Shown here piece by piece: positions 50,337-59,293 of a stretch of 64,000 bases of DNA. Within the stretch, counting starts at the first letter, position 1, and each line of letters starts with the position of its first letter. Under the pieces are notes generated by a model. It ran no database searches, was not told the origin of the DNA, and saw only the letters and a program-made list of their open reading frames with translations. Source of the DNA: Bradyrhizobium erythrophlei (GTDB lineage: Bacteria > Pseudomonadota > Alphaproteobacteria > Rhizobiales > Xanthobacteraceae); NCBI RefSeq assembly GCF_900129425.1, contig NZ_LT670817.1, positions 1,364,001 through 1,428,000 of the forward strand, read 5' to 3'. Position numbers and translations under genes: made by a program.

Positions 50337-51881
50337 TTGGATCGAATTTTCGACCTCGCTATCGTCGGTGGCGGCGTCAATGGCTGTGGCATCGCACGCG
50401 ATGCGGCGGGCCGGAGTAATTCTGTTTTCCTTTGTGAAATGAACGACTTGGCCAGCGGGACGTCGTCCTGGTCAACCAAGCTCGTGCACGGCGGCCTGCG
50501 TTATCTCGAATATTATGAGTTTCGGCTGGTGCGCGAGGCGCTGATCGAGCGCGAAATCCTATGGCAGATTGCCCCGCACATCATCCGCCCCTTGCGATTC
50601 GTGCTGCCGCATCATGACGGGCTGCGCCCGGCCTGGCTGCTGCGGCTGGGCCTGTTCCTCTACGACCACATCGGCGGCCGAAACCTGCTGCCGCCGACCC
50701 GCTCGGTCGACCTGACCCGGGACGAGGTCGGACAGCCCCTGATCCCCGGCCGTTACACAAGGGGTTTTGAATATTCCGACTGTTTTGTGGATGACGCCCG
50801 CCTCGTGGTTCTCACCGCGCGCGATGCGGCCGACCGCGGTGCCGAAATCCGCACCCGGTCGCGCGCGGTCGAGATCCGGCAGGAGAATCGAATCTGGCAT
50901 GTCACGGTCGAAAACACCGCGACCGGCACGCGCGATACGATTCAGGCCCGTGTGCTGATCAACGCCGGCGGCCCCTGGGTCGAGCAGGTGCTGGCGTCAG
51001 GCGCCGGTGTCAACGCCAGGGCAAAAGTGCGGCTGGTGCAGGGCTCCCACATCGTGGTGCCAAAGCTCTATGCGCACGACCGCGCCTATATGTTTCAGAA
51101 CAGCGATGGCCGCATCGTTTTCGTCATTCCCTACCAGGACGATTTCACGCTGATCGGCACCACCGACCGCGATTACGACGGCGACCCCGCCAAGGTGAAG
51201 GCCTCGAACGAAGAGATAAAATACCTCTGCGATTCCGTCAGCGAATATCTGGCGAAGCCGGTCAGGCCCGAAGACGTGGTCTGGACCTATGCCGGCGTTC
51301 GCCCGCTGTATGACGACGGCGCCAGCGAAGCCAAGGCGGCCACCCGCGATTACGTGTTCGAACTCGACACGCCCGGCGGCGCGCCGCTGCTGTCGATCTA
51401 TGGCGGCAAGATCACCACCTATCGGAGGCTGGCCGAGGAAGCGCTGGAGCGCCTGACTCCCTATTTGCGCAGCGCCAAGGCGCGCGAAGGCTGGACCGCG
51501 AAGTCGCCGCTGCCCGGCGGCGATCTCGACGTCTCGGCGATCGCCGCGCTATCGGCGGAACTGGTGCGCAGCTATCCGTTTCTCTCGTCCGCCCATGCCA
51601 ACCGGCTGGCGCACGCCTACGGCACCCGCGCCAGCAAGCTGCTCGGCAATGCGAAATCGATGGATGATCTCGGCCAGGCGTTCGGCGCCACCTTGACGGA
51701 GCGCGAGGTCAGGTACCTGATGTCATCCGAGTGGGCCTGCACGGCCGAAGACATCGTATGGCGGCGATCCAAGCTTGGATTGCGGCTGTCGCCTGCGGAG
51801 GTTGCTGCCATCGACGACTGGATTGCCACCCACCGGGTCCCGCTTGATAGTCCCTTGCTTGAGGCGGGAGGGCGGCCATGA
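50337..51881 (+). CDS. glpD: aerobic glycerol-3-phosphate dehydrogenase
   Basis: A 514-residue membrane-associated FAD enzyme oxidising glycerol-3-phosphate to dihydroxyacetone phosphate and feeding quinones. FDLAIVGGGVNGCGIARDAA is the FAD-binding N-terminus. SSWSTKLVHGGLRYLEYYEF is a GlpD signature. IGTTDRDYDGDP and VWTYAGVRPLYDDG follow, and the C-terminal DAO domain has LTEREVRYLMSSEWACTAED. It starts at TTG 50337 after CGGGGGAAG. Its stop overlaps the glpS ATG (ATGA), so enzyme and transporter are one operon. No glpK is nearby. Confidence 0.95.
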   Translation: MDRIFDLAIVGGGVNGCGIARDAAGRSNSVFLCEMNDLASGTSSWSTKLVHGGLRYLEYYEFRLVREALIEREILWQIAPHIIRPLRFVLPHHDGLRPAWLLRLGLFLYDHIGGRNLLPPTRSVDLTRDEVGQPLIPGRYTRGFEYSDCFVDDARLVVLTARDAADRGAEIRTRSRAVEIRQENRIWHVTVENTATGTRDTIQARVLINAGGPWVEQVLASGAGVNARAKVRLVQGSHIVVPKLYAHDRAYMFQNSDGRIVFVIPYQDDFTLIGTTDRDYDGDPAKVKASNEEIKYLCDSVSEYLAKPVRPEDVVWTYAGVRPLYDDGASEAKAATRDYVFELDTPGGAPLLSIYGGKITTYRRLAEEALERLTPYLRSAKAREGWTAKSPLPGGDLDVSAIAALSAELVRSYPFLSSAHANRLAHAYGTRASKLLGNAKSMDDLGQAFGATLTEREVRYLMSSEWACTAEDIVWRRSKLGLRLSPAEVAAIDDWIATHRVPLDSPLLEAGGRP

Positions 51882-52957
51882 CCGTTGCGCTCGAACACGT
51901 CACGCGCTCGATTGATGGCATCCCGACCATTCGCGATGTTTCGCTGACGCTCGAGCGCGGCACTTTGAGCGTGCTGCTGGGCCCGACGCTGTCCGGCAAG
52001 ACCTCGATCATGCGGCTGCTCGCCGGTCTCGACAAGCCGGCCACCGGCCGCGTCCTGGTCGACGGCAAGGATGTTACCGGCTTCGATGTGCGGCAGCGAT
52101 CGGTGGCGATGGTCTACCAGCAGTTCATCAATTATCCCTCGCTGACGGTCTATGAAAACATCGCCTCGCCGCTGCGGGTGCAGCGCAAGCCACGCGCGGA
52201 AATCGAAAAGCGCGTGCAGGAGGCGGCAAGGCTCTTGAAACTGGAGCCGTATCTGAACCGCACGCCGCTGCAATTGTCGGGCGGCCAGCAGCAGCGCACC
52301 GCGATCGCGCGCGCGCTGGTGAAGGGCGCCGACCTGGTATTGCTGGACGAGCCGCTCGCCAACCTCGACTACAAGCTGCGCGAGGAACTGCGCACCGAAC
52401 TGCCGCGCATCTTCGAGGCGTCGGGGGCGATCTTCGTCTACGCCACCACCGAGCCTTCGGAGGCGCTGCTGCTCGGCGGCCGCACCGTCTGCATGTGGGA
52501 AGGCGAGGTGCTGCAGGCCGGCGACACTTCCAAAGTTTACCGCCATCCCGACACCCTGCGCGTCGCCCAGGTATTTTCCGATCCGCCGCTGAACATCGTC
52601 GTCATCGAAAAGACCAATGGATCGGTGCAGTACGCCGGCGGCGTCCGGGCGCCGGCGTCAGGCCTTTACGCCGGCCTCGGCGATGGCCCTTACCGGGTCG
52701 GCTTCCGCGCCCATCAGCTCGAGGTCGCCAGCGGCATTGCCGGCCGCCACGCCTTTCATGCCACCGTGACGGTGACCGAAATCACCGGTTCAGAAAGTTT
52801 CGTGCATCTCAACCGCGATGCTTCCAACTGGGTCGCGGTGCTGCAGGGCGTGCACGAATATGAACCCGGGCACGTGCTGGACGCGGTGCTCGATCCCGAC
52901 AATGTCTTTGTGTTCGACGCGGCCGGCCGCCTGGTCGCCGCGCCGAGTGCGATGTGA
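51878..52957 (+). CDS. glpS: ABC transporter ATP-binding subunit GlpS (lacks H-loop His)
   Basis: A 359-residue MalK-type ATPase of the glycerol ABC transporter described in rhizobia. Walker A is LGPTLSGKTS (residues 34-43). The signature is LSGGQQQR (133-140), Walker B is VLLDEP with Asp157/Glu158, and Gln81-82 form the Q-loop. At the switch position, VYATTEPSEAL has Thr191 instead of His. The C-terminal OB-like domain (from about 240) is regulatory. It overlaps glpD by 4 bases and precedes glpT by 12. It pairs with GlpT, whose signature is degenerate but whose His is intact. Confidence 0.92.
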   Translation: MTVALEHVTRSIDGIPTIRDVSLTLERGTLSVLLGPTLSGKTSIMRLLAGLDKPATGRVLVDGKDVTGFDVRQRSVAMVYQQFINYPSLTVYENIASPLRVQRKPRAEIEKRVQEAARLLKLEPYLNRTPLQLSGGQQQRTAIARALVKGADLVLLDEPLANLDYKLREELRTELPRIFEASGAIFVYATTEPSEALLLGGRTVCMWEGEVLQAGDTSKVYRHPDTLRVAQVFSDPPLNIVVIEKTNGSVQYAGGVRAPASGLYAGLGDGPYRVGFRAHQLEVASGIAGRHAFHATVTVTEITGSESFVHLNRDASNWVAVLQGVHEYEPGHVLDAVLDPDNVFVFDAAGRLVAAPSAM

Positions 52958-52969
52958 GGGAGATGCCGC

Positions 52970-54055
52970 ATGGCCCGCATTGACCTCGTCGATCTCGCGC
53001 ACTCCTACGGCGGCAACGCCGCCGACCCCGATTCGTTTGCGCTCAAGCCCGTTACGATGACCTGGCGGCAGGGCGGGGCCTATGCGCTGCTGGGGCCATC
53101 GGGTTGCGGCAAGACCACGCTGCTCAATCTGATCTCGGGCATCGTCGCGCCCTCGCGCGGCAAGATCCTGTTCGACGGCGTCGACATCACCCCGCTGTCA
53201 ACCCAGAAGCGCAATATCGCGCAGGTGTTCCAGTTTCCGGTGATCTATGACACCATGACGGTCGGACAGAATCTCGCATTTCCGCTGAAGAATCGCGGCG
53301 TGCCCAAGGCCGAGATCGATGCGCGGGTCGCGGTGATCGCGCGCCTGCTCGACCTCGCGCCCTATCTTTCGCGCAAGGCGCAGCGGCTGACCGCCGACGC
53401 CAAGCAGAAAATCTCGCTGGGCCGGGGACTGGTCCGTTCCGATGTTGCCGCCGTGCTGTTCGACGAGCCGCTGACGGTGATCGATCCCGAGCTGAAATGG
53501 CAGTTGCGCTCGAAGCTCAAGGCGCTGCACCGCGATCTCGATTTGACGATGATCTATGTCACCCACGACCAGACCGAGGCGCTGACCTTTGCCGATACCG
53601 TTGTGGTGATGCATGACGGCCGCGTGGTGCAGAGCGGCACGCCGGCGGAATTGTTCGACAAGCCCGCGCATACGTTCGTCGGTTATTTCATCGGCTCGCC
53701 CGGCATGAACATCGTGCCCGCCGAGGTCAGGGGCCGCGAGGCGCGGATCGACGGCCACACCATCGCGCTCAAGCGCAGCTATGACAGCTTGCCTTCGGGC
53801 GCCAAGATCGAGATCGGCGTGCGGCCGGAATTCGTCGACGTCGCGCCGCCGGCGCCGGGCCTGCTCTCGGCCAACATCGAGCGGATCGATGACCTTGGCC
53901 GCGTGCGCTTCGCGCGGGTTCGAATCGGCGACGCCAAATTCGCGGCCCGGGTGCCGGCGGGATTTTCAATACCCGGTAACGCTGCCGGATTGGTGTTCGA
54001 CCCCTCGCATGTTCACGTCTACGCCGACAGTCTTCTGGTCGAGGGAACGGCGTAA
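52970..54055 (+). CDS. glpT: ABC transporter ATP-binding subunit GlpT (degenerate signature)
   Basis: A 361-residue MalK-type ATPase, partner of GlpS. (This GlpT is the rhizobial ABC subunit, not the E. coli glycerol-3-phosphate antiporter of that name.) Walker A LGPSGCGKTT (41-50), Walker B VLFDEP (Asp165/Glu166) and H-loop IYVTHDQTEAL (His199) are intact. The ABC signature, expected LSGGQ, reads LTADAKQK (140-147). The C-terminal domain again resembles the MalK regulatory domain. It starts 12 bases after glpS with a GGGAGATG ribosome-binding site, and its stop overlaps the glpP ATG (TAATG). The degenerate signature suggests an asymmetric ATPase. Confidence 0.92.
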   Translation: MARIDLVDLAHSYGGNAADPDSFALKPVTMTWRQGGAYALLGPSGCGKTTLLNLISGIVAPSRGKILFDGVDITPLSTQKRNIAQVFQFPVIYDTMTVGQNLAFPLKNRGVPKAEIDARVAVIARLLDLAPYLSRKAQRLTADAKQKISLGRGLVRSDVAAVLFDEPLTVIDPELKWQLRSKLKALHRDLDLTMIYVTHDQTEALTFADTVVVMHDGRVVQSGTPAELFDKPAHTFVGYFIGSPGMNIVPAEVRGREARIDGHTIALKRSYDSLPSGAKIEIGVRPEFVDVAPPAPGLLSANIERIDDLGRVRFARVRIGDAKFAARVPAGFSIPGNAAGLVFDPSHVHVYADSLLVEGTA

Positions 54056-54975
54056 TGGACAAGACCGTCAACCAAAAGGCCTGGTTCCTGGTGCTGCCGG
54101 TGTTCCTGGTGGTGGCGTTCTCGGCCATCCTGCCGTTGATGACGGTGGTGAACTATTCGATGCAGGACACCTTCGGCAACAACCAGTTCTTCTGGAACGG
54201 CGTCGGCTGGTTCAAGGAACTGCTCGATCCGTCGACCGATCTCGGCGGAAGGTTTTTTGCCTCGCTGTGGCGCAACCTGTTTTTCTCGGCCGTGATTCTT
54301 GCCATCGAAGTCCCGCTCGGTATCGTGATCGCGCTGTCGATGCCGCGCGAGGGCTGGCGGGTGGCGGCCTGCCTGGTGATCCTGGCCTTGCCGCTGCTGA
54401 TTCCATGGAACGTGGTCGGCACCATCTGGCAGATTTTCGGACGGCCCGACATCGGCCTGCTGGGCTATGTGCTGAACGGCATCGGCATCAACTACAACTA
54501 CGTCTCCAACGAATTCGATGCCTGGGCCACCGTCATCGTGATGGACGTCTGGCACTGGACCAGCCTGGTCGCGCTGTTGTGCTATGCCGGACTGAAATCG
54601 ATACCTGATGCCTATTATCAGGCAGCCCAGATCGACGGCGCCTCGCGCTGGGCGGTATTCACCGCGATCCAGTTGCCGAAGATGAACCGCGTGCTGCTGA
54701 TCGCGGTGCTGCTGCGCTTCATGGACAGTTTCATGATCTATACCGAGCCGTTCGTGGTGACCGGCGGCGGTCCGGGCAACTCGACCACCTTCATTTCAAT
54801 TGAGCTGGTCAAGATCGCGCTCGGACAGTTCGACCTCGGCAAGGCGGCCGCGCTGTCGCTGGTCTATAACCTGATCATCATCATCGTCTGCTGGATCTTC
54901 TATACCGTGATGACCAATGCCGGCGCCGAGCGCCGGCCAGAGAAGCCAGAGAAGCCAGAGAAGGGAGTCGCATGA
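54055..54975 (+). CDS. glpP: ABC transporter permease GlpP
   Basis: A 306-residue MalF-like inner-membrane permease with six hydrophobic segments. AWFLVLPVFLVVAFSAILPL is the first. The EAA-like cytoplasmic loop is YYQAAQIDGASRWAVFTAIQ, which contacts the ATPases. PFVVTGGGPGNSTTFISIEL follows. The C-terminus contains a PEKPEKPEK repeat (nine-nucleotide units at 54938-54963), where glpQ begins. It starts with a TAATG overlap. It forms the translocation channel with GlpQ. Confidence 0.92.
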   Translation: MDKTVNQKAWFLVLPVFLVVAFSAILPLMTVVNYSMQDTFGNNQFFWNGVGWFKELLDPSTDLGGRFFASLWRNLFFSAVILAIEVPLGIVIALSMPREGWRVAACLVILALPLLIPWNVVGTIWQIFGRPDIGLLGYVLNGIGINYNYVSNEFDAWATVIVMDVWHWTSLVALLCYAGLKSIPDAYYQAAQIDGASRWAVFTAIQLPKMNRVLLIAVLLRFMDSFMIYTEPFVVTGGGPGNSTTFISIELVKIALGQFDLGKAAALSLVYNLIIIIVCWIFYTVMTNAGAERRPEKPEKPEKGVA

Positions 54976-55781
54976 TGCATTCGATTCCCGGCCGCCGCGT
55001 CATCCTCTCGCTGTTTTTGATTTTCCTGCTGCTGCCGATCTATTGGCTGGTCAACATGAGCTTCAAGACCAATGAGGAGATCGTCTCGACCATGACGCTG
55101 TGGCCGCATGCGCCGACCATCGCCAATTACATGCGCATCTTCACCGACGAGAGCTGGTACTCCGGCTACATCAATTCGCTGAAATACGTCGTCATCAATA
55201 CCATCATCTCGATTTCGGTCGCGCTGCCGGCAGCCTATGCTTTTTCGCGGTATCGCTTCCTCGGCGACAAGCATCTGTTCTTCTGGCTATTGTCGAACCG
55301 GATGGCGCCGGCGGCGGTCTATGCGCTGCCGTTCTTCAATCTTTATTCAGCGATCAATCTGTTCGATACGCCGTGGGCGGTCGCATTGGCGCACTGCATC
55401 TTCAACGTGCCGCTGGCGGTGTGGATCCTGGAAGGGTTCGTGTCCGGCGTGCCGCGCGAGATCGACGAGACGGCGTTTCTCGATGGTTATTCGTTCCCGC
55501 GGTTCTTCATCAAGATCCTGGTGCCATTGATCGCCAGCGGCATCGGCGTCGCTGCGTTCTTCTGCTTCATGTTCTCCTGGGTAGAACTGCTGCTGGCGCG
55601 CACGCTGACCTCGGTCAACGCCAAGCCGATCGCGGCGGTGATGACCCGCACGGTCTCCGCTGCCGGAATGGACTGGGGATTGCTGGCCGCGGCCGGCGTG
55701 CTGACCATCATCCCCGGCGCGCTGGTGATCTGGTTTGTCCGCAATTACATCGCGCGCGGCTTCGCGCTCGGCAGGGTTTGA
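54972..55781 (+). CDS. glpQ: ABC transporter permease GlpQ
   Basis: A 269-residue MalG-like permease with six membrane segments. ILSLFLIFLLLPIYWLVNMS is the first. IPREIDETAFLDGYSFPRFF-type EAA loop sequence (seen as VPREIDETAFLDGYSF) faces the ATPases. The C-terminal hydrophobic segment ends with NYIARGFALGRV, as in many MalG permeases. (Named after the rhizobial locus; not the E. coli glycerophosphodiesterase GlpQ.) It overlaps glpP by 4 bases and precedes glpU by 11. Confidence 0.92.
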   Translation: MMHSIPGRRVILSLFLIFLLLPIYWLVNMSFKTNEEIVSTMTLWPHAPTIANYMRIFTDESWYSGYINSLKYVVINTIISISVALPAAYAFSRYRFLGDKHLFFWLLSNRMAPAAVYALPFFNLYSAINLFDTPWAVALAHCIFNVPLAVWILEGFVSGVPREIDETAFLDGYSFPRFFIKILVPLIASGIGVAAFFCFMFSWVELLLARTLTSVNAKPIAAVMTRTVSAAGMDWGLLAAAGVLTIIPGALVIWFVRNYIARGFALGRV

Positions 55782-55792
55782 GGGGAGCAGCC

Positions 55793-56119
55793 ATGGAAAG
55801 CATCGCATGGATGGCCTGGACGCTGCCGACCGCGATTTTCTTCGTGATGCTGTCCATGACCCTGGCGGTCATGACCTGGCTCGCGGTGGCCTATCCGGAA
55901 GCCGAGCGCGTCGGAATCCTGCACATTCCGACCACGCGCGGCGACCGCCTGTTCATTTCGCTGATCATGGCCGCGGTCATCCATCTATTGTGGATCGGGT
56001 TCGTCGGCACCGACACCATTGCCACGCTTCCGGTCGGGGAAGGTATTGAATTGTCGAGCCTGTGGCTCGCTACCGTGATTTCGCTTGTTTCGGCCGTCGC
56101 GATCTTTCGCACCGTCTGA
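55793..56119 (+). CDS. glpU: small membrane protein of the glycerol transporter operon (DUF2160)
   Basis: A 108-residue protein with three predicted membrane segments (WTLPTAIFFVMLSMTLAVMT, LFISLIMAAVIHLLWIGFV and LWLATVISLVSAVAIFRTV). YPEAERVGILHIPTTRGDRL is the conserved cytosolic loop of DUF2160. It is encoded between permease and binding-protein genes, as in the rhizobial glp locus. ATG 55793 follows AGGGGAGCAGCC. The mechanism is unknown; it may assist assembly or interact with GlpD or kinase. There are 11 bases between it and glpQ. Confidence 0.88.
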   Translation: MESIAWMAWTLPTAIFFVMLSMTLAVMTWLAVAYPEAERVGILHIPTTRGDRLFISLIMAAVIHLLWIGFVGTDTIATLPVGEGIELSSLWLATVISLVSAVAIFRTV

Positions 56120-56194
56120 GCCAAGCGAAAAAGAGCAGATCCGGGATCAACCCGGGCCTGGATATTGTTTTGTCGCTGCAACGGAGGAATCACC

Positions 56195-57988
56195 ATGCGA
56201 CACTTAACGAGAAGCAAAGGTCCTTTGACCGGGACCCGTGTTTTGATGATGACGAGTGCGCTCGCCCTGATGGCGGCGTCGACTGCGATTACCGCGCCCG
56301 CGTTTGCGGATGAAGCTGCTGCCAAGAAGTGGATCGACTCGGAGTTTCAGCCTTCGACGTTGTCCAAAGACGACCAGATGAAGGAAATGCAATGGTTCAT
56401 CAAGGCCGCTGAACCCTACAAGGGGATGGAGATCAACGCCGTCTCCGAAACGCTGACGGTGCACGAGTATGAATCGAAGACGCTGGCGAAGGCGTTCGAG
56501 GAAATCACCGGGATCAAGGTCAAGCACGACATCATCCAGGAAGGCGATGTGGTCGAGAAGATCCAGACCCAGATGCAATCCGGCAAGAACGTGTACGACG
56601 CCTGGATCAACGACTCCGACTTTATCGGAACGCATTTCCGTTACGGCCAGGCCGTCGATCTGACGGACTGGATGGCCGGCGAGGGCAAGGACGTCACCAA
56701 TCCCGGGCTCGACGTCAATGACTTCATCGGCAAGTCGTTCACCACGGCGCCGAACGGGCATCTCTACCAGTTGCCGGACCAGCAGTTCGCGAACCTCTAT
56801 TGGTTCCGCTACGACTGGTTCTCCAATCCCGACTACAAGGCCAAGTTCAAGGCCAAATACGGCTACGACCTCGGCGTTCCCGTGAACTGGTCGGCCTATG
56901 AGGACATCGCTGATTTCTTCACCAACGACATCAAGGAAATCAACGGCGTCAGGATCTATGGCCACATGGATTACGGCAAGAAGGATCCGTCGCTGGGATG
57001 GCGTTTCACCGACGCGTGGTTGTCGATGGCAGGCAACGGCGACAAGGGAATCCCGAACGGACTTCCGGTCGACGAATGGGGCATCCGGATGGAAGGCTGC
57101 CGCCCCGTCGGCTCGTCGGTCGAGCGTGGCGGCGACGTCAACGGTCCGGCGGCGGTCTATTCGATCGTCAAGTACCTCGACTGGATGAAGAAATATGCCC
57201 CGCCGCAGGCGCAAGGCATGACCTTCTCCGAATCCGGTCCGGTGCCGGCGCAAGGCTCTATCGCCCAGCAGATCTTCTGGTACACCGCCTTCACCGCCGA
57301 CATGGTGAAGCCCGGTCTGCCGGTCATGAATGCGGACGGTACGCCGAAATGGCGGATGGCGCCGTCGCCGCACGGTTCGTACTGGAAGGACGGCATGAAA
57401 CTCGGCTACCAGGACGTCGGTTCGCTGACGTTGCTGAAGTCGACCCCGATTGATCGCCGCAAGGCGGCCTGGCTCTATGAGCAGTTCATCGTCTCCAAGA
57501 CGGTTTCCTTGAAGAAGAGCCATGTCGGTCTCACCTTCATCCGTGAATCCGACATATGGGACAAGTCGTTCACCGAGCGCGCGCCGAAGCTCGGCGGACT
57601 GATCGAGTTCTACCGCTCGCCGGCGCGCGTGCAGTGGACCCCGACCGGCAACAACGTGCCGGATTACCCGAAGCTAGCGCAATTGTGGTGGCAGAACATC
57701 GGCGATGCGTCGTCCGGTGCGAAGACGCCGCAGGCAGCGATGGACTCGCTGGCAGCCTCCCAGGACTCGGTGATGGAACGTCTGGAGAAATCCGGCGTCC
57801 AGGGCGCGTGCGGGCCGAAGCTCAACAAGAAGGAGACGGCCGAGTACTGGTTCGCGAAGTCCGCCAAGGACGGCAACATCGCGCCCCAGCGCAAGCTCGC
57901 CAACGAGAAGCCGAAGGGCGAAACCGTCGACTACGACACGCTGATCAAGTCGTGGCCGGCCTCGCCCCCGAAGCGCGCGTCGAACTGA
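56195..57988 (+). CDS. glpV: ABC transporter substrate-binding protein GlpV
   Basis: A 597-residue periplasmic binding protein of the extracellular solute-binding family 1. The Sec signal peptide is MRHLTRSKGP... with hydrophobic segment MMTSALALMAASTAITAPAF and cleavage near AFADEA. The mature protein has ETLTVHEYESKTLAKAFEEI, KVKHDIIQEGDVVEKIQTQM and NLYWFRYDWF. It is larger than usual sugar-binding proteins (about 400), as in the glycerol transporter of Rhizobium leguminosarum. It would present glycerol to GlpPQ. ATG 56195 follows CGGAGGAAT. The operon ends at the terminator at 58127. Confidence 0.92.
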   Translation: MRHLTRSKGPLTGTRVLMMTSALALMAASTAITAPAFADEAAAKKWIDSEFQPSTLSKDDQMKEMQWFIKAAEPYKGMEINAVSETLTVHEYESKTLAKAFEEITGIKVKHDIIQEGDVVEKIQTQMQSGKNVYDAWINDSDFIGTHFRYGQAVDLTDWMAGEGKDVTNPGLDVNDFIGKSFTTAPNGHLYQLPDQQFANLYWFRYDWFSNPDYKAKFKAKYGYDLGVPVNWSAYEDIADFFTNDIKEINGVRIYGHMDYGKKDPSLGWRFTDAWLSMAGNGDKGIPNGLPVDEWGIRMEGCRPVGSSVERGGDVNGPAAVYSIVKYLDWMKKYAPPQAQGMTFSESGPVPAQGSIAQQIFWYTAFTADMVKPGLPVMNADGTPKWRMAPSPHGSYWKDGMKLGYQDVGSLTLLKSTPIDRRKAAWLYEQFIVSKTVSLKKSHVGLTFIRESDIWDKSFTERAPKLGGLIEFYRSPARVQWTPTGNNVPDYPKLAQLWWQNIGDASSGAKTPQAAMDSLAASQDSVMERLEKSGVQGACGPKLNKKETAEYWFAKSAKDGNIAPQRKLANEKPKGETVDYDTLIKSWPASPPKRASN

Positions 57989-58001
57989 GGTACACCAACA
58001 T

Positions 58002-58115
58002 CGTCATGGCCGGGCATCAGCGCGAAGCGCGTCTTCGCCCAGATGACCCGGCCATCCACGACTTCTTCTTTCACGAAGCAAGACGTGGATGCCCGGCACA
58101 AGGCCGGGCATGACG
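58002..58115. repeat. intergenic palindrome, family B copy 5
   Basis: A longer variant of family B (CGTCATGGCCGGGCATCAGCG ... CCCGGCACAAGGCCGGGCATGACG) directly after glpV and before its terminator. Confidence 0.75.
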
Positions 58116-58126
58116 AAGAAGAAATG

Positions 58127-58153
58127 AGGCCGGGAGCGATCCCGGCCTTTTTT
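58127..58153 (+). terminator. intrinsic terminator of the glp operon
   Basis: AGGCCGGGA (58127-58135), loop GCGA (a GNRA tetraloop), TCCCGGCCT (58140-58148), then TTTTT. A perfect 9-bp GC-rich stem with a T-run, about 140 bases after the glpV stop. It is the strongest terminator in the window. Confidence 0.9.
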
Positions 58154-58175
58154 CTATCGTGCGGGCGCGCGCTTC

Positions 58176-58310
58176 ACCTCGCCCCGCTTGCGGGGAGAGG
58201 TCGAAATTCGAGCGCAGCACGAATTTCGGGTGAGGGGGACTCTCCACGAGTCGCGCTCGCTGAGAGAGCCCCTCACCCCAACCCTCTCCCCGCAAGAGCG
58301 GGGCGAGGGA
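58176..58310. repeat. long inverted repeat (CTCGCCCCGC type)
   Basis: ACCTCGCCCCGCTTGCGGGGAGAGG at 58176-58200 and CCTCTCCCCGCAAGAGCGGGGCGAGG near 58284-58308 form nearly perfect inverse arms flanking a stretch with further inverted bits. Non-coding. Such elements are common in GC-rich alphaproteobacterial intergenes. Confidence 0.6.
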
Positions 58311-58408
58311 GCGCGCCGAGCTTCACTGCGCGCGCAGTCGCGCCCTGCATCATTGACCATCGCCTTCCGTCGCCGCACGATGTCGGAGTCAGCTTTTGGA
58401 GCTTCGCC

Positions 58409-59116
58409 ATGCGCATGATCTTCCGTTGCGATCCGGCGTTATCGGATCACTTGCCGCGGCCGGTTGCGGCGCGCGGGGCGCTGCCGGACTGGCTCCGCGC
58501 CATGCCGGCGAAAGCGCATTCGGACATCCACGGGCGCGACATTCGCACCGTGAAGCAGTGCCCGCCTTTTGTCGACGCGATGGCGTACGGCGTGATGATC
58601 CTGCTGCCCTGCGACGTCAGCGTCGACCGTGGTTCGTTTTCCTGGGCCTGGGACATTCCGGAGCCGTCGACATCAGGACATCCCCGCGCGCCCCTGAGCT
58701 TTCATGTCGCCGCGCAATTCCCGGATGCGCCCTTTGCGAAAGACGGCCAGGCCGCGATCAAATTCAACAGTTTCTGGACCATCGAACTCGAGCCGGAATG
58801 GTCGCTGTTTGCCACCCATCCCATTAATCGCGACGACCTGCCGTTTCGCCTGATCTCGGGGCTGGTCGATGCCGATCGGTTTCACGACGGCGGCATCAAT
58901 TTCCCGGCGATCTGGACCCGGCCGGATTTTTCCGGCGTGCTGCCGAAGGGCACCCCGGTGGCGCAAGTCTTCGCGGTGCCGCGCGCCGTGCCACAACTCG
59001 AATTCGAATGTTTCGACGAGAGTCACAAGGCCGCCTATGAGACGACGGTGGCCGAGGTGCTGGCCAGTCCTGGCGTCTACCGCAAGCGTTTTCGCGCGCG
59101 AAGGGGACGAGCATGA
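58409..59116 (+). CDS. conserved protein of unknown function (possibly DUF6065-like)
   Basis: A 235-residue soluble protein from ATG 58409, preceded by TTTTGGAGC. LPDWLRAMPAKAHSDIHGRD is followed by TVKQCPPFVDAMAYGVMILL, a conserved Cys-Pro-Pro region. WSLFATHPINRDDLPFRLIS and LPKGTPVAQVFAVPR are further conserved-looking blocks. No signal peptide or membrane segment is present; it may be a metal-binding or oxygenase-like cytosolic protein. I am not certain of the family name. It lies between intergenic repeats, alone. Confidence 0.75.
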   Translation: MRMIFRCDPALSDHLPRPVAARGALPDWLRAMPAKAHSDIHGRDIRTVKQCPPFVDAMAYGVMILLPCDVSVDRGSFSWAWDIPEPSTSGHPRAPLSFHVAAQFPDAPFAKDGQAAIKFNSFWTIELEPEWSLFATHPINRDDLPFRLISGLVDADRFHDGGINFPAIWTRPDFSGVLPKGTPVAQVFAVPRAVPQLEFECFDESHKAAYETTVAEVLASPGVYRKRFRARRGRA

Positions 59117-59170
59117 TCCCGAAAAGTGGATACCGGTTTTCGGAATAAGAACCGGCGCGGGGTTGGATTC

Positions 59171-59274
59171 CGTCATTCCGGGATGGTCCGAAGGACCAGA
59201 CCACAGATGTGCAATTGCACATCGGGGAATCTCGAGGTTCCGGGTTCGATGCTTCGCATCGCCCCGGAATGACG
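59171..59274. repeat. intergenic palindrome, family A copy 4
   Basis: Ends CGTCATTCCGGGATGGTCCG and GCCCCGGAATGACG with internal TGTGCAATTGCACA and GGAATCTCGAGGTTCC. It is between convergent genes. Confidence 0.8.
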
Positions 59275-59293
59275 GCTCCTCAAACAAAAAACC

